62,005 nucleotides of DNA from Candidatus Accumulibacter iunctus (GTDB lineage: Bacteria > Pseudomonadota > Gammaproteobacteria > Burkholderiales > Rhodocyclaceae). The DNA is taken from positions 1 to 62,005 of the forward strand of contig DDUX01000090.1 in assembly GCA_002345025.1 (NCBI GenBank), read 5' to 3'. A program made the position numbers and the translations under genes. Positions 16,659 through 25,812 of this stretch are shown here, in pieces; position 1 is the first letter of the stretch; every line of letters starts with the position of its first letter. Under the pieces are notes generated by a model that worked only from the letters and a program-made list of their open reading frames with translations, did not search any database and had not been told where the DNA came from.

Positions 16659-18536
16659 CTATCTGGTGGTAGCCGTGCCGCCGTCGGTCGGCTTCCAGAC
16701 CTGGCCGATGGCCAGGGACTCGAGCTTGCGGCGACGGCCGTAAATCAGGTTGATCATCGCGCGCGAGACGACGACGGCGGAAAAGAGCGAGGTCAGAATG
16801 CCGAGACAGTGCACCACGGCAAAGCCCCGCACCGGCCCGGAGCCGAAGATCAGCAGCGCGACGCCGGCGATGAGGGTGGTGATGTTGGAGTCGAGGATCG
16901 TCCCGAAGGCACGCTCGTAGCCGGTGTGGATCGCCGCCTGCGGGCTTGAGCCATTGCGCAGTTCCTCGCGGATGCGCTCGTTGATCAGCACGTTGGCGTC
17001 GATCGCCATGCCCAGCGTCAGCGCGATGGCGGCGATTCCCGGCAGCGTCAGGGTTGCCTGCAGCAGCGAGAGCAGGGCGACGAGAAAGAGCAGGTTGGCC
17101 GCCAGAGCGAGGACCGAAACCAGTCCGAAGAGCCTGTAGTAGGCGATCATGAAAACGGCGATGGCGGCGAAGCCCCACATCGTCGAATGGAATCCCTTGC
17201 TGATGTTTTCAGCGCCCAGGCTTGGGCCGATGGTCCGTTCCTCGATGATCTCCATCGGCGCGGCGAGTGAGCCGGAGCGCAGGAGCAGGGCGGTGTCGTT
17301 GGCCTCTACGGTACTCATGCGTCCCGATATCTGGACGCGCCCGCCCGCGATCTCGGCCCGGATGACCGGCGCCGTGATGACCTCGCCCTTGCCTTTCTCG
17401 ATCAGCACGATCGCCATTCGCTTGCCGACGTTGTCGCGCGTCACGTCCTTGAAGATGCGAGCACCCGCGGAATCGAGCGTCAGGTGCACTGCCGGTTCCG
17501 TGGTCTGGCTGTCGAAGCCGGGCTGCGCGTCGGTCAGCCGCTCACCGGTCAGCACCACCTGTTTCTTCACCAGCAGCGGCATGCCGCCACGTTCGACGTA
17601 GAGTTCCGTCCCGAATGGCACCTGTCCCGCAAGGGCGGCATCGATGGCCCCCGGCGTTTCCTCGACCATGCGGATTTCCAGCGTTGCCGTGCGGCCGAGG
17701 ATGTCCTTTGCCTTGGCGGTGTCCTGGACGCCCGGCAGCTGGACGACGATACGGTCAGCCCCCTGCTGCGCGATCACCGGCTCGGCGACGCCGAGTTCGT
17801 TGATCCGGTTGTGCAGCGTCGTCATGTTCTGCTTGATCGCGAATTCCTGAATCCGCTTGACTGCCTCGGGCCTGAGCGTGCCGACCAGGCGCAGATCGTC
17901 CCCTTCGCCCTGATCGGCGAGGAGCAGTTCGGACTGATTGTCCTCGAGTACGGTGCGCGCCTTGCTGCGCGTCTCGCTGTCGCGGAAGCGGATGACGATT
18001 CGCTCGCCTTCACGGCCGATGCCGGCGTGACGGATGTTCTTGTCGCGCAGCAGGCTGCGCAGGTCACCGCCCAGGGCATCGAGACGCTTGGTGACGGCGC
18101 CCTTCATGTCCACCTGCAGCAGGAAGTGAACGCCGCCGCGCAGGTCGAGGCCGAGGTACATCGGCAACGCGCGCAGGCGGGTCAGCCACTGTGGCGAACT
18201 CGACAACAGGTTGAGCGCGACGACGTACTGCGGGTCGCTGGCGTCCGGGTTGAACTGCTTTTCGAGAACGTCCTTCGCCTGCAACTGCTGGTCGGTCGTT
18301 GCCAGGCGCACCTTGACGCCGTTGCTGTCAAGGAAGATGCCGCTGTCGGCGATGGCGGCAGCCTGCAGTGCGCTGGCGACACGCTCGCGGGCCCGCTCAT
18401 CGATCTTGATCGTCGCCTTGGCGCTGGAAACCTGCACCGCCGGCGATTCGCCGAAAAAGTTCGGCAGTGTGTAAATCAGGCCGAAGAGCAGTGCGAGGCC
18501 GACGATGACGTACTTCCAGAGCGGATAACGATTCAT
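16659..18536 (-). CDS. secD: Protein translocase subunit SecD
   Basis: A 625-aa partner of SecF. Helix 1 (about 7-27, NRYPLWKYVIVGLALLFG) is followed by a large periplasmic domain with LGLDLRGGVHFLLQVD (about 128-143). The C-terminal helix block has GMAIDANVLINERIREEL, the motif with the proton-path Asp. The length matches the family. It is preceded by yajC on the same strand, 60 bp away, and followed closely by secF, as in most proteobacteria. Confidence 0.97.
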   Translation of the reverse strand: MNRYPLWKYVIVGLALLFGLIYTLPNFFGESPAVQVSSAKATIKIDERARERVASALQAAAIADSGIFLDSNGVKVRLATTDQQLQAKDVLEKQFNPDASDPQYVVALNLLSSSPQWLTRLRALPMYLGLDLRGGVHFLLQVDMKGAVTKRLDALGGDLRSLLRDKNIRHAGIGREGERIVIRFRDSETRSKARTVLEDNQSELLLADQGEGDDLRLVGTLRPEAVKRIQEFAIKQNMTTLHNRINELGVAEPVIAQQGADRIVVQLPGVQDTAKAKDILGRTATLEIRMVEETPGAIDAALAGQVPFGTELYVERGGMPLLVKKQVVLTGERLTDAQPGFDSQTTEPAVHLTLDSAGARIFKDVTRDNVGKRMAIVLIEKGKGEVITAPVIRAEIAGGRVQISGRMSTVEANDTALLLRSGSLAAPMEIIEERTIGPSLGAENISKGFHSTMWGFAAIAVFMIAYYRLFGLVSVLALAANLLFLVALLSLLQATLTLPGIAAIALTLGMAIDANVLINERIREELRNGSSPQAAIHTGYERAFGTILDSNITTLIAGVALLIFGSGPVRGFAVVHCLGILTSLFSAVVVSRAMINLIYGRRRKLESLAIGQVWKPTDGGTATTR

Positions 18537-18596
18537 GAATGCTTGCCGTCAGTTGGGTGCGCCGGCCGCCTGCAGGGCAGGCAACGCGCGAGCTGG

Positions 18597-18923
18597 TTAG
18601 AGCGCCTTCAGCGAGCCCTTGGGCAGAACCAGCTGCACGGCCGGCTTCTGTACCTGGATCTCGACGCCTTCGGCCACTTCGAGGCTGACGAACTGCTCGC
18701 CGACCTTGGTGATGCGGCCGGCGATGCCGCCACCGGCGATGACTTCGTCGCCCTTGGCGAGCGCTTCGACCAGTGCCTTGTGCTCCTTGGCGCGCTTCAT
18801 CTGCGGTCGGATCATCAGGAAGTAGAGGACGACGAACATGAGAATGATCGGCAGCAACTGCATGAAGCCACCGGTCGGGTCGGAAGAGGCTGCCTGTTGG
18901 GCATGGGCGGTGCTGATCAGCAC
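18597..18923 (-). CDS. yajC: SecYEG accessory subunit YajC
   Basis: A 108-aa single-pass membrane protein of the SecDF-YajC complex. One helix (about 21-40: QLLPIILMFVVLYFLMIRP) is followed by a cytoplasmic basic domain (KRAKEHKALVEALAKGDEVIAGGGIAGRITKV). The start is a GTG at 18923: AGGAGAAAGAT places a strong ribosome site 6 bases before it, whereas the adjacent ATG (18925) is out of frame and stops after two codons. It lies between tgt and secD. Confidence 0.93.
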   Translation of the reverse strand: MLISTAHAQQAASSDPTGGFMQLLPIILMFVVLYFLMIRPQMKRAKEHKALVEALAKGDEVIAGGGIAGRITKVGEQFVSLEVAEGVEIQVQKPAVQLVLPKGSLKAL

Positions 18924-18975
18924 ATCTTTCTCCTGTCAAAACAGAGGCGTTGGAATTGAGCCGGCGATTGTACCA

Positions 18976-20091
18976 CTAGCCTTCGCCGTGCTGGGCACGC
19001 GCCACGTGGAAAGACGCCACCATGGTCGGCAGCGTGCCGCAGCTGATCGCCTGCCGCAGGTCACGCATCAGGTCCTGATAGTAGTGGAGGTTGTGCATGG
19101 TGGCGAGCTGCGCGCCCAGGATCTCGCCGCTGCGGTTGAGGTGATGCAGATAGGCACGCGAGAAATTCCGGCAGGTGTAGCAGCTGCAGTTCGTATCGAG
19201 CGGTCGCAGGTCGTTGCGGTGGCGCGCGTTGCGAATGCGGACGTCACCGTGGCGGGTGAACAGGTGACCGTTGCGCGCGTTGCGCGTCGGCAACACGCAG
19301 TCGAACATGTCGATGCCGGCGGCGACGGCGCCGACGAGGTCCTCCGGCGTGCCGACGCCCATCAGATAGCGCGGCTGCTGCGGCGGCAGCCTTGGTGCCG
19401 TGTGCGCCAGGATGCGCGTCATGTCGTCCTTCGGCTCACCGACCGAGAGACCACCGATGGCGAAGCCGTCGAAGCCGATTTCCAGCAGCCCGGCGAGCGA
19501 TTCGTCGCGCAGGTCTTCGTGCATGCCGCCCTGGACGATGCCGAACAGGGCGTTGCCGTTCTGCAGCCGGTCGTGCGCCGCGCGCGAGCGGCTGGCCCAG
19601 CGCAGCGACAGGCGCATCGAACTGGCAGCCTCGGCGGGGCTGGCAGGGTAGGGCGTGCATTCGTCGAGGATCATGACGATGTCCGAGTCGAGCACGTGCT
19701 GGATGCGCATCGACTCTTCGGGCGTCAGGAAGAGGCGGTCGCCGTTGACCGGCGACTGGAAGCGCACGCCCTCCTCGGTGATGCGGCGCAGGGCGCCGAG
19801 CGAGAACACCTGAAAGCCACCCGAGTCGGTGAGGATCGGACGCTCCCAGGACATGAATCGGTGCAGTCCGGAATGCGCTGCGATCACCTCGAGGCCTGGA
19901 CGCAGCCAGAGGTGGAAGGTGTTGCCGAGACAGATCTGGCTACCGGTGGCCAGCAGGTCACGCGGGCTCATCGCCTTCACCGTGCCATAGGTGCCCACCG
20001 GCATGAAGGCGGGCGTGTCGACGGTGCCGTGGCGGAGGTGCAGGCGACCGCGGCGGGCGGCGCCATCGCTGGCGAGGAGCTCGAATCTCAT
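18976..20091 (-). CDS. tgt: tRNA-guanine(34) transglycosylase
   Basis: A 371-aa enzyme that swaps guanine 34 for preQ1 in GUN-anticodon tRNAs, the insertion step of queuosine synthesis. DSGGFQVFSLGALR and FQSPVNGDRLFLTPE (about residues 88-125) carry the active-site Asp, and DECTPYP follows. The zinc site CSCYTCRNFSRAYLHH (C-x-C-x2-C...H) is near the C-terminus. The start at 20091 is set by the domain start MRFELLASDG. It is the first gene of tgt-yajC-secDF. queA, often its neighbour, lies far away at 51.7 kb. Confidence 0.97.
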   Translation of the reverse strand: MRFELLASDGAARRGRLHLRHGTVDTPAFMPVGTYGTVKAMSPRDLLATGSQICLGNTFHLWLRPGLEVIAAHSGLHRFMSWERPILTDSGGFQVFSLGALRRITEEGVRFQSPVNGDRLFLTPEESMRIQHVLDSDIVMILDECTPYPASPAEAASSMRLSLRWASRSRAAHDRLQNGNALFGIVQGGMHEDLRDESLAGLLEIGFDGFAIGGLSVGEPKDDMTRILAHTAPRLPPQQPRYLMGVGTPEDLVGAVAAGIDMFDCVLPTRNARNGHLFTRHGDVRIRNARHRNDLRPLDTNCSCYTCRNFSRAYLHHLNRSGEILGAQLATMHNLHYYQDLMRDLRQAISCGTLPTMVASFHVARAQHGEG

Positions 20092-20197
20092 TGGCGTTGG
20101 GGAGACGACCAAAGCCGGACTGCCGGCAAGCATGGCTGCATCGTGGCGGCGTTCGGCAGCGTCGCCGGCACCCCGGGGTGCCGGCAGAAACGAAAAG

Positions 20198-20221
20198 CCC
20201 GACCGGCGGTGGCCGGTCGGG
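20198..20221 (-). terminator. Rho-independent terminator after ppdK
   Basis: CCCGACCGGC (20198-20207) and GCCGGTCGGG (20212-20221) form a 10-bp stem with a 4-base loop. On the minus strand it is followed by TTTT (20196-20193). It lies about 50 bp after the ppdK stop and before tgt, and matches an intrinsic terminator. Confidence 0.85.
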
Positions 20222-20229
20222 CGACAGGG

Positions 20230-20257
20230 CCTGCTGTCCGGCGAAGCGGACAGCAGG
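20230..20257 (-). terminator. Second hairpin after ppdK
   Basis: CCTGCTGTCCG and CGGACAGCAGG (20230-20240, 20247-20257) form a perfect 11-bp stem with a GCGAAG loop. It lies between the ppdK stop and the T-tailed terminator, so the ppdK transcript ends in a tandem hairpin pair. The first may protect the 3' end. Confidence 0.6.
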
Positions 20258-20269
20258 GCACGTGGCGCC

Positions 20270-23002
20270 TCAGTCGGGATTGTCGATCGCTGCCTGGGCT
20301 GCTGCCAGACGGGCGATCGGCACGCGGAACGGCGAGCAGCTGACGTAGTCGAGGCCGACGCGATGGAAGAAATCGACCGAAGCCGGATCGCCGCCGTGCT
20401 CGCCACAGACGCCAAGCTTGATCCCCGGGCGTACCGAACGGCCCTTCTCGACCGCCATCCGGACCAGCAGGCCGACGCCCTTCTGGTCGATCGACTGGAA
20501 GGGATCGCTCTCGTACATGCCATCCTTGAGGTAGCTCGGCAGGAACTTGCCGGCATCATCGCGCGAGAAGCCCATGGTCATCTGCGTCAGGTCGTTGGTA
20601 CCGAAGGAGAAGAACTCCGCCTGCTGGCCGATGCTGTCGGCGATCAGCGCGGCACGCGGCGTCTCGATCATGGTGCCCAGCATGTAGTCGAGCTTCTCGC
20701 CACGCTCGGCGAAGACCGCTGCCGCCGTTGCCCGGATCACCTTCGCCTGCGCGTTGAATTCACGCACGGTGCCGACCAGCGGAATCATGATTTCCGCCTT
20801 GACCTCGATTCCCTTGGCCTTCATGTTGAGGCCGGCTTCGAGGATGGCGCGCGTCTGCATCTCGGTGATTTCCGGGTAGGTGATGCCGAGACGACAGCCG
20901 CGATGGCCCATCATCGGGTTGAACTCGTGCAGATCGTCGACGCGCATCTTGATCACCGCCAGCGGCACGTTCATCTCGTGCGCCATCACGCGCTGGTTCT
21001 CCTCGTCGTGCGGAACGAACTCGTGCAACGGCGGATCGAGCAGGCGGATGGTGACCGCGAGACCGTTCATCTCGCGGAACAGGCCCTCGAAGTCGCCGCG
21101 CTGCATCGGCAGCAGTTTCGCCAGAGCCTTGCGGCGACCCGTCTCATCTTCGGCAAGGATCATCTCGCGCACCGCCTTGATGCGGTCGCCCTCGAAGAAC
21201 ATGTGTTCCGTCCGGCACAGCCCGATGCCCTTGGCACCGAAGTTGCGTGCCACCTTGGCATCTTCCGGCGTATCGGCATTGGCACGCACGCCAAGCTTCC
21301 GATAGCGGTCGGCCAGTTCCATCAGGGTACCGAAGTCACCGGTGAGCTCGGCTTCCTTGGTCGGCACCTGGCCGAGGAAGACGTCGCCGGTCGAGCCGTC
21401 GAGTGACAGCCACTCGCCTTCCTTCCAGGTCTCGCCGCCGATCGACATGGTGCGCGCATGGTAGTCGACGTGCACCGCGCCGGCGCCGGAAACACAGCAC
21501 TTGCCCATGCCGCGTGCGACCACCGCCGCGTGCGAGGTCATGCCGCCGCGGGCGGTGAGGATGCCCTTGGCGACGCTCATGCCGCGCAGGTCTTCCGGTG
21601 AGGTCTCCTGGCGCACGAGGATGACGGTCTTGCCCTTGCGCACCCATTCTTCCGCCTCATCGGCAAAGAAGACGATCTGTCCGGTCGCCGCACCGGGCGA
21701 AGCCGGCAGGCCATGCGCGATGACGCGCGCCTTGCGGATCGCCTGCGGGTCGAAGACCGGGTGCAGCAGCTCGTTCAGTCGCTCGGGGTTGACGCGGCGC
21801 AGCGCTTCCTTCTCGTCGATGATGCCCTGCCGCAGCATCTCCACGGCGATGCGCACCATCGCCGCGCCAGTCCGCTTGCCGTTGCGCGTCTGCAGCATCC
21901 ACAGGCGGCCTTCCTGGATGGTGAACTCGACGTCCTGCATGTCGGCGTAGTGCCGCTCGAGCTTGGTTTCAGCCTGCAGGAGCTGCTGGTAGATGTCCGG
22001 CATCAACTCCTCGAGCGAAGGGAAGCGCGCCCGCCGCTCGTCTTCGCTGACCATGGCCAGTTGCGCCCAGCGGCGCGAGCCCTCGAGGGTCACCTGTTGC
22101 GGCGTCCGGATACCGGCGACGACGTCCTCGCCCTGGGCGTTGATCAGGAACTCGCCGTTGAAGAGGTCCTCGCCGGTGCTCGCGTCGCGCGTGAAGGCGA
22201 CACCGGTGCCGCTGTTGTCGCCGAGGTTGCCGAAGACCATTGCCTGCACGTTGACCGCCGTTCCCCAGCTGTCGGGCAGATCGTTCAGTTCGCGGTAGAC
22301 CTTCGCGCGGTCATTGTTCCAGCTCTGGAAGACGGCCATCACCGATCCCCAGAGCTGTTCCCACGGGTCGCTCGGGAATTCTCGGCCGACGCGCGCGCGA
22401 ATCAGCCCCTTGAAGCGCGTCACAAGTTCCTTCAGATCCTCGGTATCGAGGTCGGTATCGAGCTGGACCCCCTTCTTCTCCTTGACCATGTCGATAACGA
22501 CTTCGAACGGATCGTGATCCTCTTTCGACACCGGTTTGAGGCCCATGACGACGTCGCCATACATCTGGATGAAGCGGCGATACGAGTCCCAGGCAAAGCG
22601 CTCGTTCTTCGCCTTGCGCGCCAGACCTTCGACCGCCTCGTCGTTGAGCCCGAGGTTGAGGATGGTGTCCATCATTCCCGGCATCGAGGCGCGCGAGCCC
22701 GAACGTACCGACAGCAGCAGCGGGTCCGATGAATCACCGAACTTCTTGCCCATCTCCTGTTCGACATAGGCGACGCCGGCGCGCACCTCGGCATCGATCA
22801 GCTTCAGGACCGCGTCCTGACCGTCCGCGGTGTACACTGTGCACACCTCGGTGCTGATCGTAAACCCGGGCGGGACGGCGATTCCGAGGCGGCACATCTC
22901 CGCCAGGTTGGCACCCTTGCCGCCGAGGAGGTTCTTCATCTTGGCGTCACCGTCGGTTCGCGCGGAACCGAATACGTATACGTTCTTGCTTGCAGTTGAC
23001 AT
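20270..23002 (-). CDS. ppdK: Pyruvate, phosphate dikinase
   Basis: A 910-aa enzyme that reversibly converts pyruvate, ATP and phosphate to PEP, AMP and PPi. An N-terminal ATP-grasp domain (GGKGANLAEM near residue 30) is followed by the phosphohistidine domain with GGMTSHAAVVARG, where H491 is the phosphorylated His and T489 the usual regulatory Thr. A PEP-binding TIM barrel ends with LGVCGEHGGDP, which carries the catalytic Cys. The length is typical. The start MSTASKNVYVFG at 23002 is chosen over an upstream ATG by domain alignment and a GGGGTG site. Placed behind the pyruvate:ferredoxin oxidoreductase genes, it likely serves gluconeogenesis or glycogen turnover from pyruvate. Confidence 0.96.
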   Translation of the reverse strand: MSTASKNVYVFGSARTDGDAKMKNLLGGKGANLAEMCRLGIAVPPGFTISTEVCTVYTADGQDAVLKLIDAEVRAGVAYVEQEMGKKFGDSSDPLLLSVRSGSRASMPGMMDTILNLGLNDEAVEGLARKAKNERFAWDSYRRFIQMYGDVVMGLKPVSKEDHDPFEVVIDMVKEKKGVQLDTDLDTEDLKELVTRFKGLIRARVGREFPSDPWEQLWGSVMAVFQSWNNDRAKVYRELNDLPDSWGTAVNVQAMVFGNLGDNSGTGVAFTRDASTGEDLFNGEFLINAQGEDVVAGIRTPQQVTLEGSRRWAQLAMVSEDERRARFPSLEELMPDIYQQLLQAETKLERHYADMQDVEFTIQEGRLWMLQTRNGKRTGAAMVRIAVEMLRQGIIDEKEALRRVNPERLNELLHPVFDPQAIRKARVIAHGLPASPGAATGQIVFFADEAEEWVRKGKTVILVRQETSPEDLRGMSVAKGILTARGGMTSHAAVVARGMGKCCVSGAGAVHVDYHARTMSIGGETWKEGEWLSLDGSTGDVFLGQVPTKEAELTGDFGTLMELADRYRKLGVRANADTPEDAKVARNFGAKGIGLCRTEHMFFEGDRIKAVREMILAEDETGRRKALAKLLPMQRGDFEGLFREMNGLAVTIRLLDPPLHEFVPHDEENQRVMAHEMNVPLAVIKMRVDDLHEFNPMMGHRGCRLGITYPEITEMQTRAILEAGLNMKAKGIEVKAEIMIPLVGTVREFNAQAKVIRATAAAVFAERGEKLDYMLGTMIETPRAALIADSIGQQAEFFSFGTNDLTQMTMGFSRDDAGKFLPSYLKDGMYESDPFQSIDQKGVGLLVRMAVEKGRSVRPGIKLGVCGEHGGDPASVDFFHRVGLDYVSCSPFRVPIARLAAAQAAIDNPD

Positions 23003-23032
23003 AAACACCCCGTTAGTGAGGAAAGAATGAAA

Positions 23033-23063
23033 GGGCACTTCGAACGGCACGTTCGCAGTGCCC
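23033..23063 (-). promoter_or_regulatory. Leader hairpin between por operon and ppdK
   Basis: GGGCACT/AGTGCCC (7 bp) encloses CGAAC/GTTCG (5 bp) with one internal mismatch and a 5-base loop. On the minus strand it is followed by TTTCATTCTTT. It lies 31 bases upstream of the ppdK start and 103 bases after the por operon, so it may be a weak terminator of that operon, an attenuator, or a stabilising structure in the ppdK leader. Confidence 0.5.
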
Positions 23064-23165
23064 CGAGAGTCGGTGACCCGGGCGCCTGTGCCGGATCACG
23101 GTGTGGCTGCGTCGCTGCCGATGCTGCCGGTCAGGGGCGCCAAAGCCCGGGAAAGGTGGACGATA

Positions 23166-24788
23166 CTATATCTCTTCCGCCTCCATCTTGATCGCGCCGC
23201 AGGGACATTCGGCAACGCACATGCCGCAGCCCTTGCAGTAGTCGTAATTGAACTCGAAGCGCTTGCCGGGGCCGAGCTTGATCACCGCGTTGTCGGGGCA
23301 GACGCCATAGCAGTTGTCGCATTCGAAGCAGTTGCCGCACGACAGGCAGCGCCGCGCCTCGAAGAGGGCATTGCTCTCGTCCAGCCCGCCCTGCACCTCT
23401 TCGAAGGTGGACTGGCGGCGAATGATGTCGAGCATCGGCCGCACCGTCTTCGGTGCGTCGGCGTAATACCAGGTATTGAGGTTCTCGAAGGTCGCCACCT
23501 CCTTCTTCGGCGGTGCCACATATTCTTCGCCGCGCAGCCAGGCATCGATGTTCTTCGCCGCCTTCTTGCCGTGACCAATGGCGACCGTGACGTTGCGCTC
23601 GGCCGGCACCATGTCGCCGCCGGCGAAGATTCCGGCATGACCGGTCATCATGTTGGCGCTGACCTGCACCACCCCGTCGCTGACCTCGAGTCCGGGTACC
23701 CCTTCGAGCAGGCCGAGATCGACATCCTGACCCAGAGCCAGTACCAGCGAGTCGGCCTCGATGGTTTCGTACTCGCCCGTCGGTTGCGGGAAGCCCTTGC
23801 CGTCGAGCGCCATCTTCTCGATCGTCAGCGAGGATTCGTGCGCCTGCTTGATCGTCGACAGCCACTTGACCATGATCCCTTCCTGCAGCGCCTCTTCGAC
23901 TTCGAAGTCGTGCGCCGGCATCTTCTCGCGCGTGCGGCGATAGACGATCAGCGGCTCGGCGCCCATGCGCTTGGCGGTACGGGCGACGTCGATGGCCGTG
24001 TTGCCGCCGCCATAGACGACCACGCGGCGGCCGAGCAACGGTTTGTCCTCGCCCTCCATGCTGCGCAGCAGCGAGATGGCATCGATGATCTTCGCCGCGT
24101 CACCGGCGGGAATCATCGCCCGCTTGCCGATGTGTGCGCCGACAGCGAGGAAGGCAGCGTCGAAGCCGCCTTCCTGCATGGTTTCGAGGATGTTGTCGAC
24201 CTTGCTGCCGAGCTTGACCTTGACCCCGAGGTCAACGACCCGCTGCATCTCGGCTTCGAGCACGTCGCGCGGCAGGCGGTACTTGGGAATGCCGAAGCGC
24301 ATCATGCCGCCGAGCAGCGGCCCCGCTTCCTGGACCGTGACCTGATGGCCGAGGCGGCGCAGGTGGTAGGCGGCCGACATTCCCGACGGGCCGGCGCCGA
24401 CGATCAGAACGTGCTTGCCCGATTCGCTGGCCGGCGCGGTCAGCTTCCAGCCGCGCTTGAGCGCCTCGTCGCCGAGGAAGCGCTCGACCGAATTGATCCC
24501 CACCGGCGCATCAAGCTGGCCGCGGTTGCAGGCGCCCTCGCAGGAGTGGTAGCAGACCCGCCCCATGATCGCCGGGAAAGGGTTGTCCTTGGTCAGGTGC
24601 CGCCAGGCGCTTTCATAGTCGCCCGATTCGGCGTGGAACAGCCAGCCCTGGATGTCCTCGCCGGCCGGGCACTGCTTGTTGCACGGTGGCAGCCGGTCGA
24701 GATAGACCGGCCGCGAGGTGCGCCAGGAGCCGGTACGGTTGGCCAGCGATGAGCCGGGATCCAGTGTGATCGCAAAGGGTTTGTCCAT
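23166..24788 (-). CDS. NAD(P)H oxidoreductase-ferredoxin fusion subunit of pyruvate:ferredoxin oxidoreductase
   Basis: A 540-aa protein in three parts. An N-terminal Cys-rich helical domain (about 35-105: CNKQCPAGEDI, CYHSCEGACNR) binds Fe-S as in glutamate synthase small subunits. A FAD/NAD(P)H domain pair follows (about 120-415), with VLIVGAGPSGMSAAY and VVVYGGGNTAIDVA. The C-terminal ~65 residues hold a ferredoxin with two Cys clusters (CLSCGNCFECDNC...CP and CKGCGMCVAECPCGA). It overlaps the beta-subunit gene by one base (TGATG). This suggests that it replaces the small PorD ferredoxin and links the oxidoreductase to NAD(P)H; that function is inference from architecture and operon. Confidence 0.85.
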   Translation of the reverse strand: MDKPFAITLDPGSSLANRTGSWRTSRPVYLDRLPPCNKQCPAGEDIQGWLFHAESGDYESAWRHLTKDNPFPAIMGRVCYHSCEGACNRGQLDAPVGINSVERFLGDEALKRGWKLTAPASESGKHVLIVGAGPSGMSAAYHLRRLGHQVTVQEAGPLLGGMMRFGIPKYRLPRDVLEAEMQRVVDLGVKVKLGSKVDNILETMQEGGFDAAFLAVGAHIGKRAMIPAGDAAKIIDAISLLRSMEGEDKPLLGRRVVVYGGGNTAIDVARTAKRMGAEPLIVYRRTREKMPAHDFEVEEALQEGIMVKWLSTIKQAHESSLTIEKMALDGKGFPQPTGEYETIEADSLVLALGQDVDLGLLEGVPGLEVSDGVVQVSANMMTGHAGIFAGGDMVPAERNVTVAIGHGKKAAKNIDAWLRGEEYVAPPKKEVATFENLNTWYYADAPKTVRPMLDIIRRQSTFEEVQGGLDESNALFEARRCLSCGNCFECDNCYGVCPDNAVIKLGPGKRFEFNYDYCKGCGMCVAECPCGAIKMEAEEI

Positions 24789-25801
24789 CAGTTCGCCTCC
24801 TGGTCGAGCAGTCCGTACTTGCGAATGTTCTTGTCTGCCGCCGCCTGCAGGCGAGCGATCGTCTCCACTGCCGGCTTCTTGCCGAACAGGTGCGCATAGC
24901 GCTTCTGCAACTTGAGATATTCCTCGACGGGCTGCGGCCGGCGGATCTTGAGAACGCCGGTGACCTCGCCATTTTCGGCCTCGAAGACCGGGAAGATACC
25001 GGTTTCCTTCGCCAGTCGCGCCAGCTTGATGGTGTCCTGCGACGCCGCACCCCAGCCGAGCGGGCAGGGCACGAGAATGTGGATGTAGCGGGCGCCACGC
25101 ATGCCCATCGCCTTGGTGACCTTGTACTCGAGGTCGCGCAGGTCGGCAACGGTCGCCGTTGCGACGTAGGGGATCTCGTGTGCCATGGCGATCGCCGGCA
25201 CGAACTTGCCCTGGCCGAAGTTGTTGCCCGGCTCCGGCCCGACCGGCATGGTGGTCGCCGTTCGGGCTGCCGGTGGCGTCGCCGAACTGCGCTGGACGCC
25301 GGTGTTCATGTAGCCGCCGTTGTCGTAGCAGATGTAGAGCACGTCGTCGTTGCGCTCGAACATCCCCGAAAGACAGCCGAAACCGATGTCGGTCGTGCCG
25401 CCGTCACCGCCCTGGGCGACGACGCGGACGTCATCCATCTGGCCCTTCTGCCGCTTGACCTTGATTGCCGCGGCGATGCCGGTACCGATTGCCGCCGTGT
25501 TGCCGAACAGCGAGTGAATCCACGGAATTTGCCAGGAGGTCTCCGGGTAAGGGGTCGAGAAGACCTCGAGGCAGCCGGTGGCGTTGGCGGCGATCAGGCG
25601 GCCGCGGGCGGCGTTCATCGCCGCATCGATCGCATAGCGGGCGCCAAGCGCCTCGCCGCAGCCCTGGCAGGCGCGGTGTCCCGAGTTGAGTGAATTGGTC
25701 CGCTCGACGTTGGCCTGGACGCTGCGCTCCTCGGCGGAGAGCAGGCGGTTGCCGACGGTGAAGGTGCCGGTCTGGTAGAAATGAACGGGTTGGAAGCTCA
25801 T
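24788..25801 (-). CDS. porB: Pyruvate:ferredoxin oxidoreductase beta subunit
   Basis: A 337-aa thiamine-diphosphate-binding subunit of a four-subunit type 2-oxoacid:ferredoxin oxidoreductase. The TPP and Mg motif runs from GGDGGTTDIGFG to CYDNGGYMNTG (about residues 145-180). Cysteines in ACQGCGEA, ATGCLEVF and LVPCPLGW are in the positions that hold a [4Fe-4S] cluster next to TPP. Arrangement and the order gamma-alpha-beta-(fusion) fit the pyruvate-specific type, though other 2-oxoacids cannot be excluded. It starts 11 bases after the alpha gene with a GGAGACC site. Confidence 0.93.
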   Translation of the reverse strand: MSFQPVHFYQTGTFTVGNRLLSAEERSVQANVERTNSLNSGHRACQGCGEALGARYAIDAAMNAARGRLIAANATGCLEVFSTPYPETSWQIPWIHSLFGNTAAIGTGIAAAIKVKRQKGQMDDVRVVAQGGDGGTTDIGFGCLSGMFERNDDVLYICYDNGGYMNTGVQRSSATPPAARTATTMPVGPEPGNNFGQGKFVPAIAMAHEIPYVATATVADLRDLEYKVTKAMGMRGARYIHILVPCPLGWGAASQDTIKLARLAKETGIFPVFEAENGEVTGVLKIRRPQPVEEYLKLQKRYAHLFGKKPAVETIARLQAAADKNIRKYGLLDQEAN

Positions 25802-25812
25802 GGTCGGTCTCC

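Noticed and set aside
20092..20197. Riboswitch (preQ1 type) upstream of tgt
   Set aside because: No preQ1 aptamer features were found; the strong hairpins there (20198-20257) belong to the end of ppdK.
23058..24752. 564-codon plus-strand frame over the por fusion gene
   Set aside because: It is antisense to a protein with clear FAD and ferredoxin motifs.
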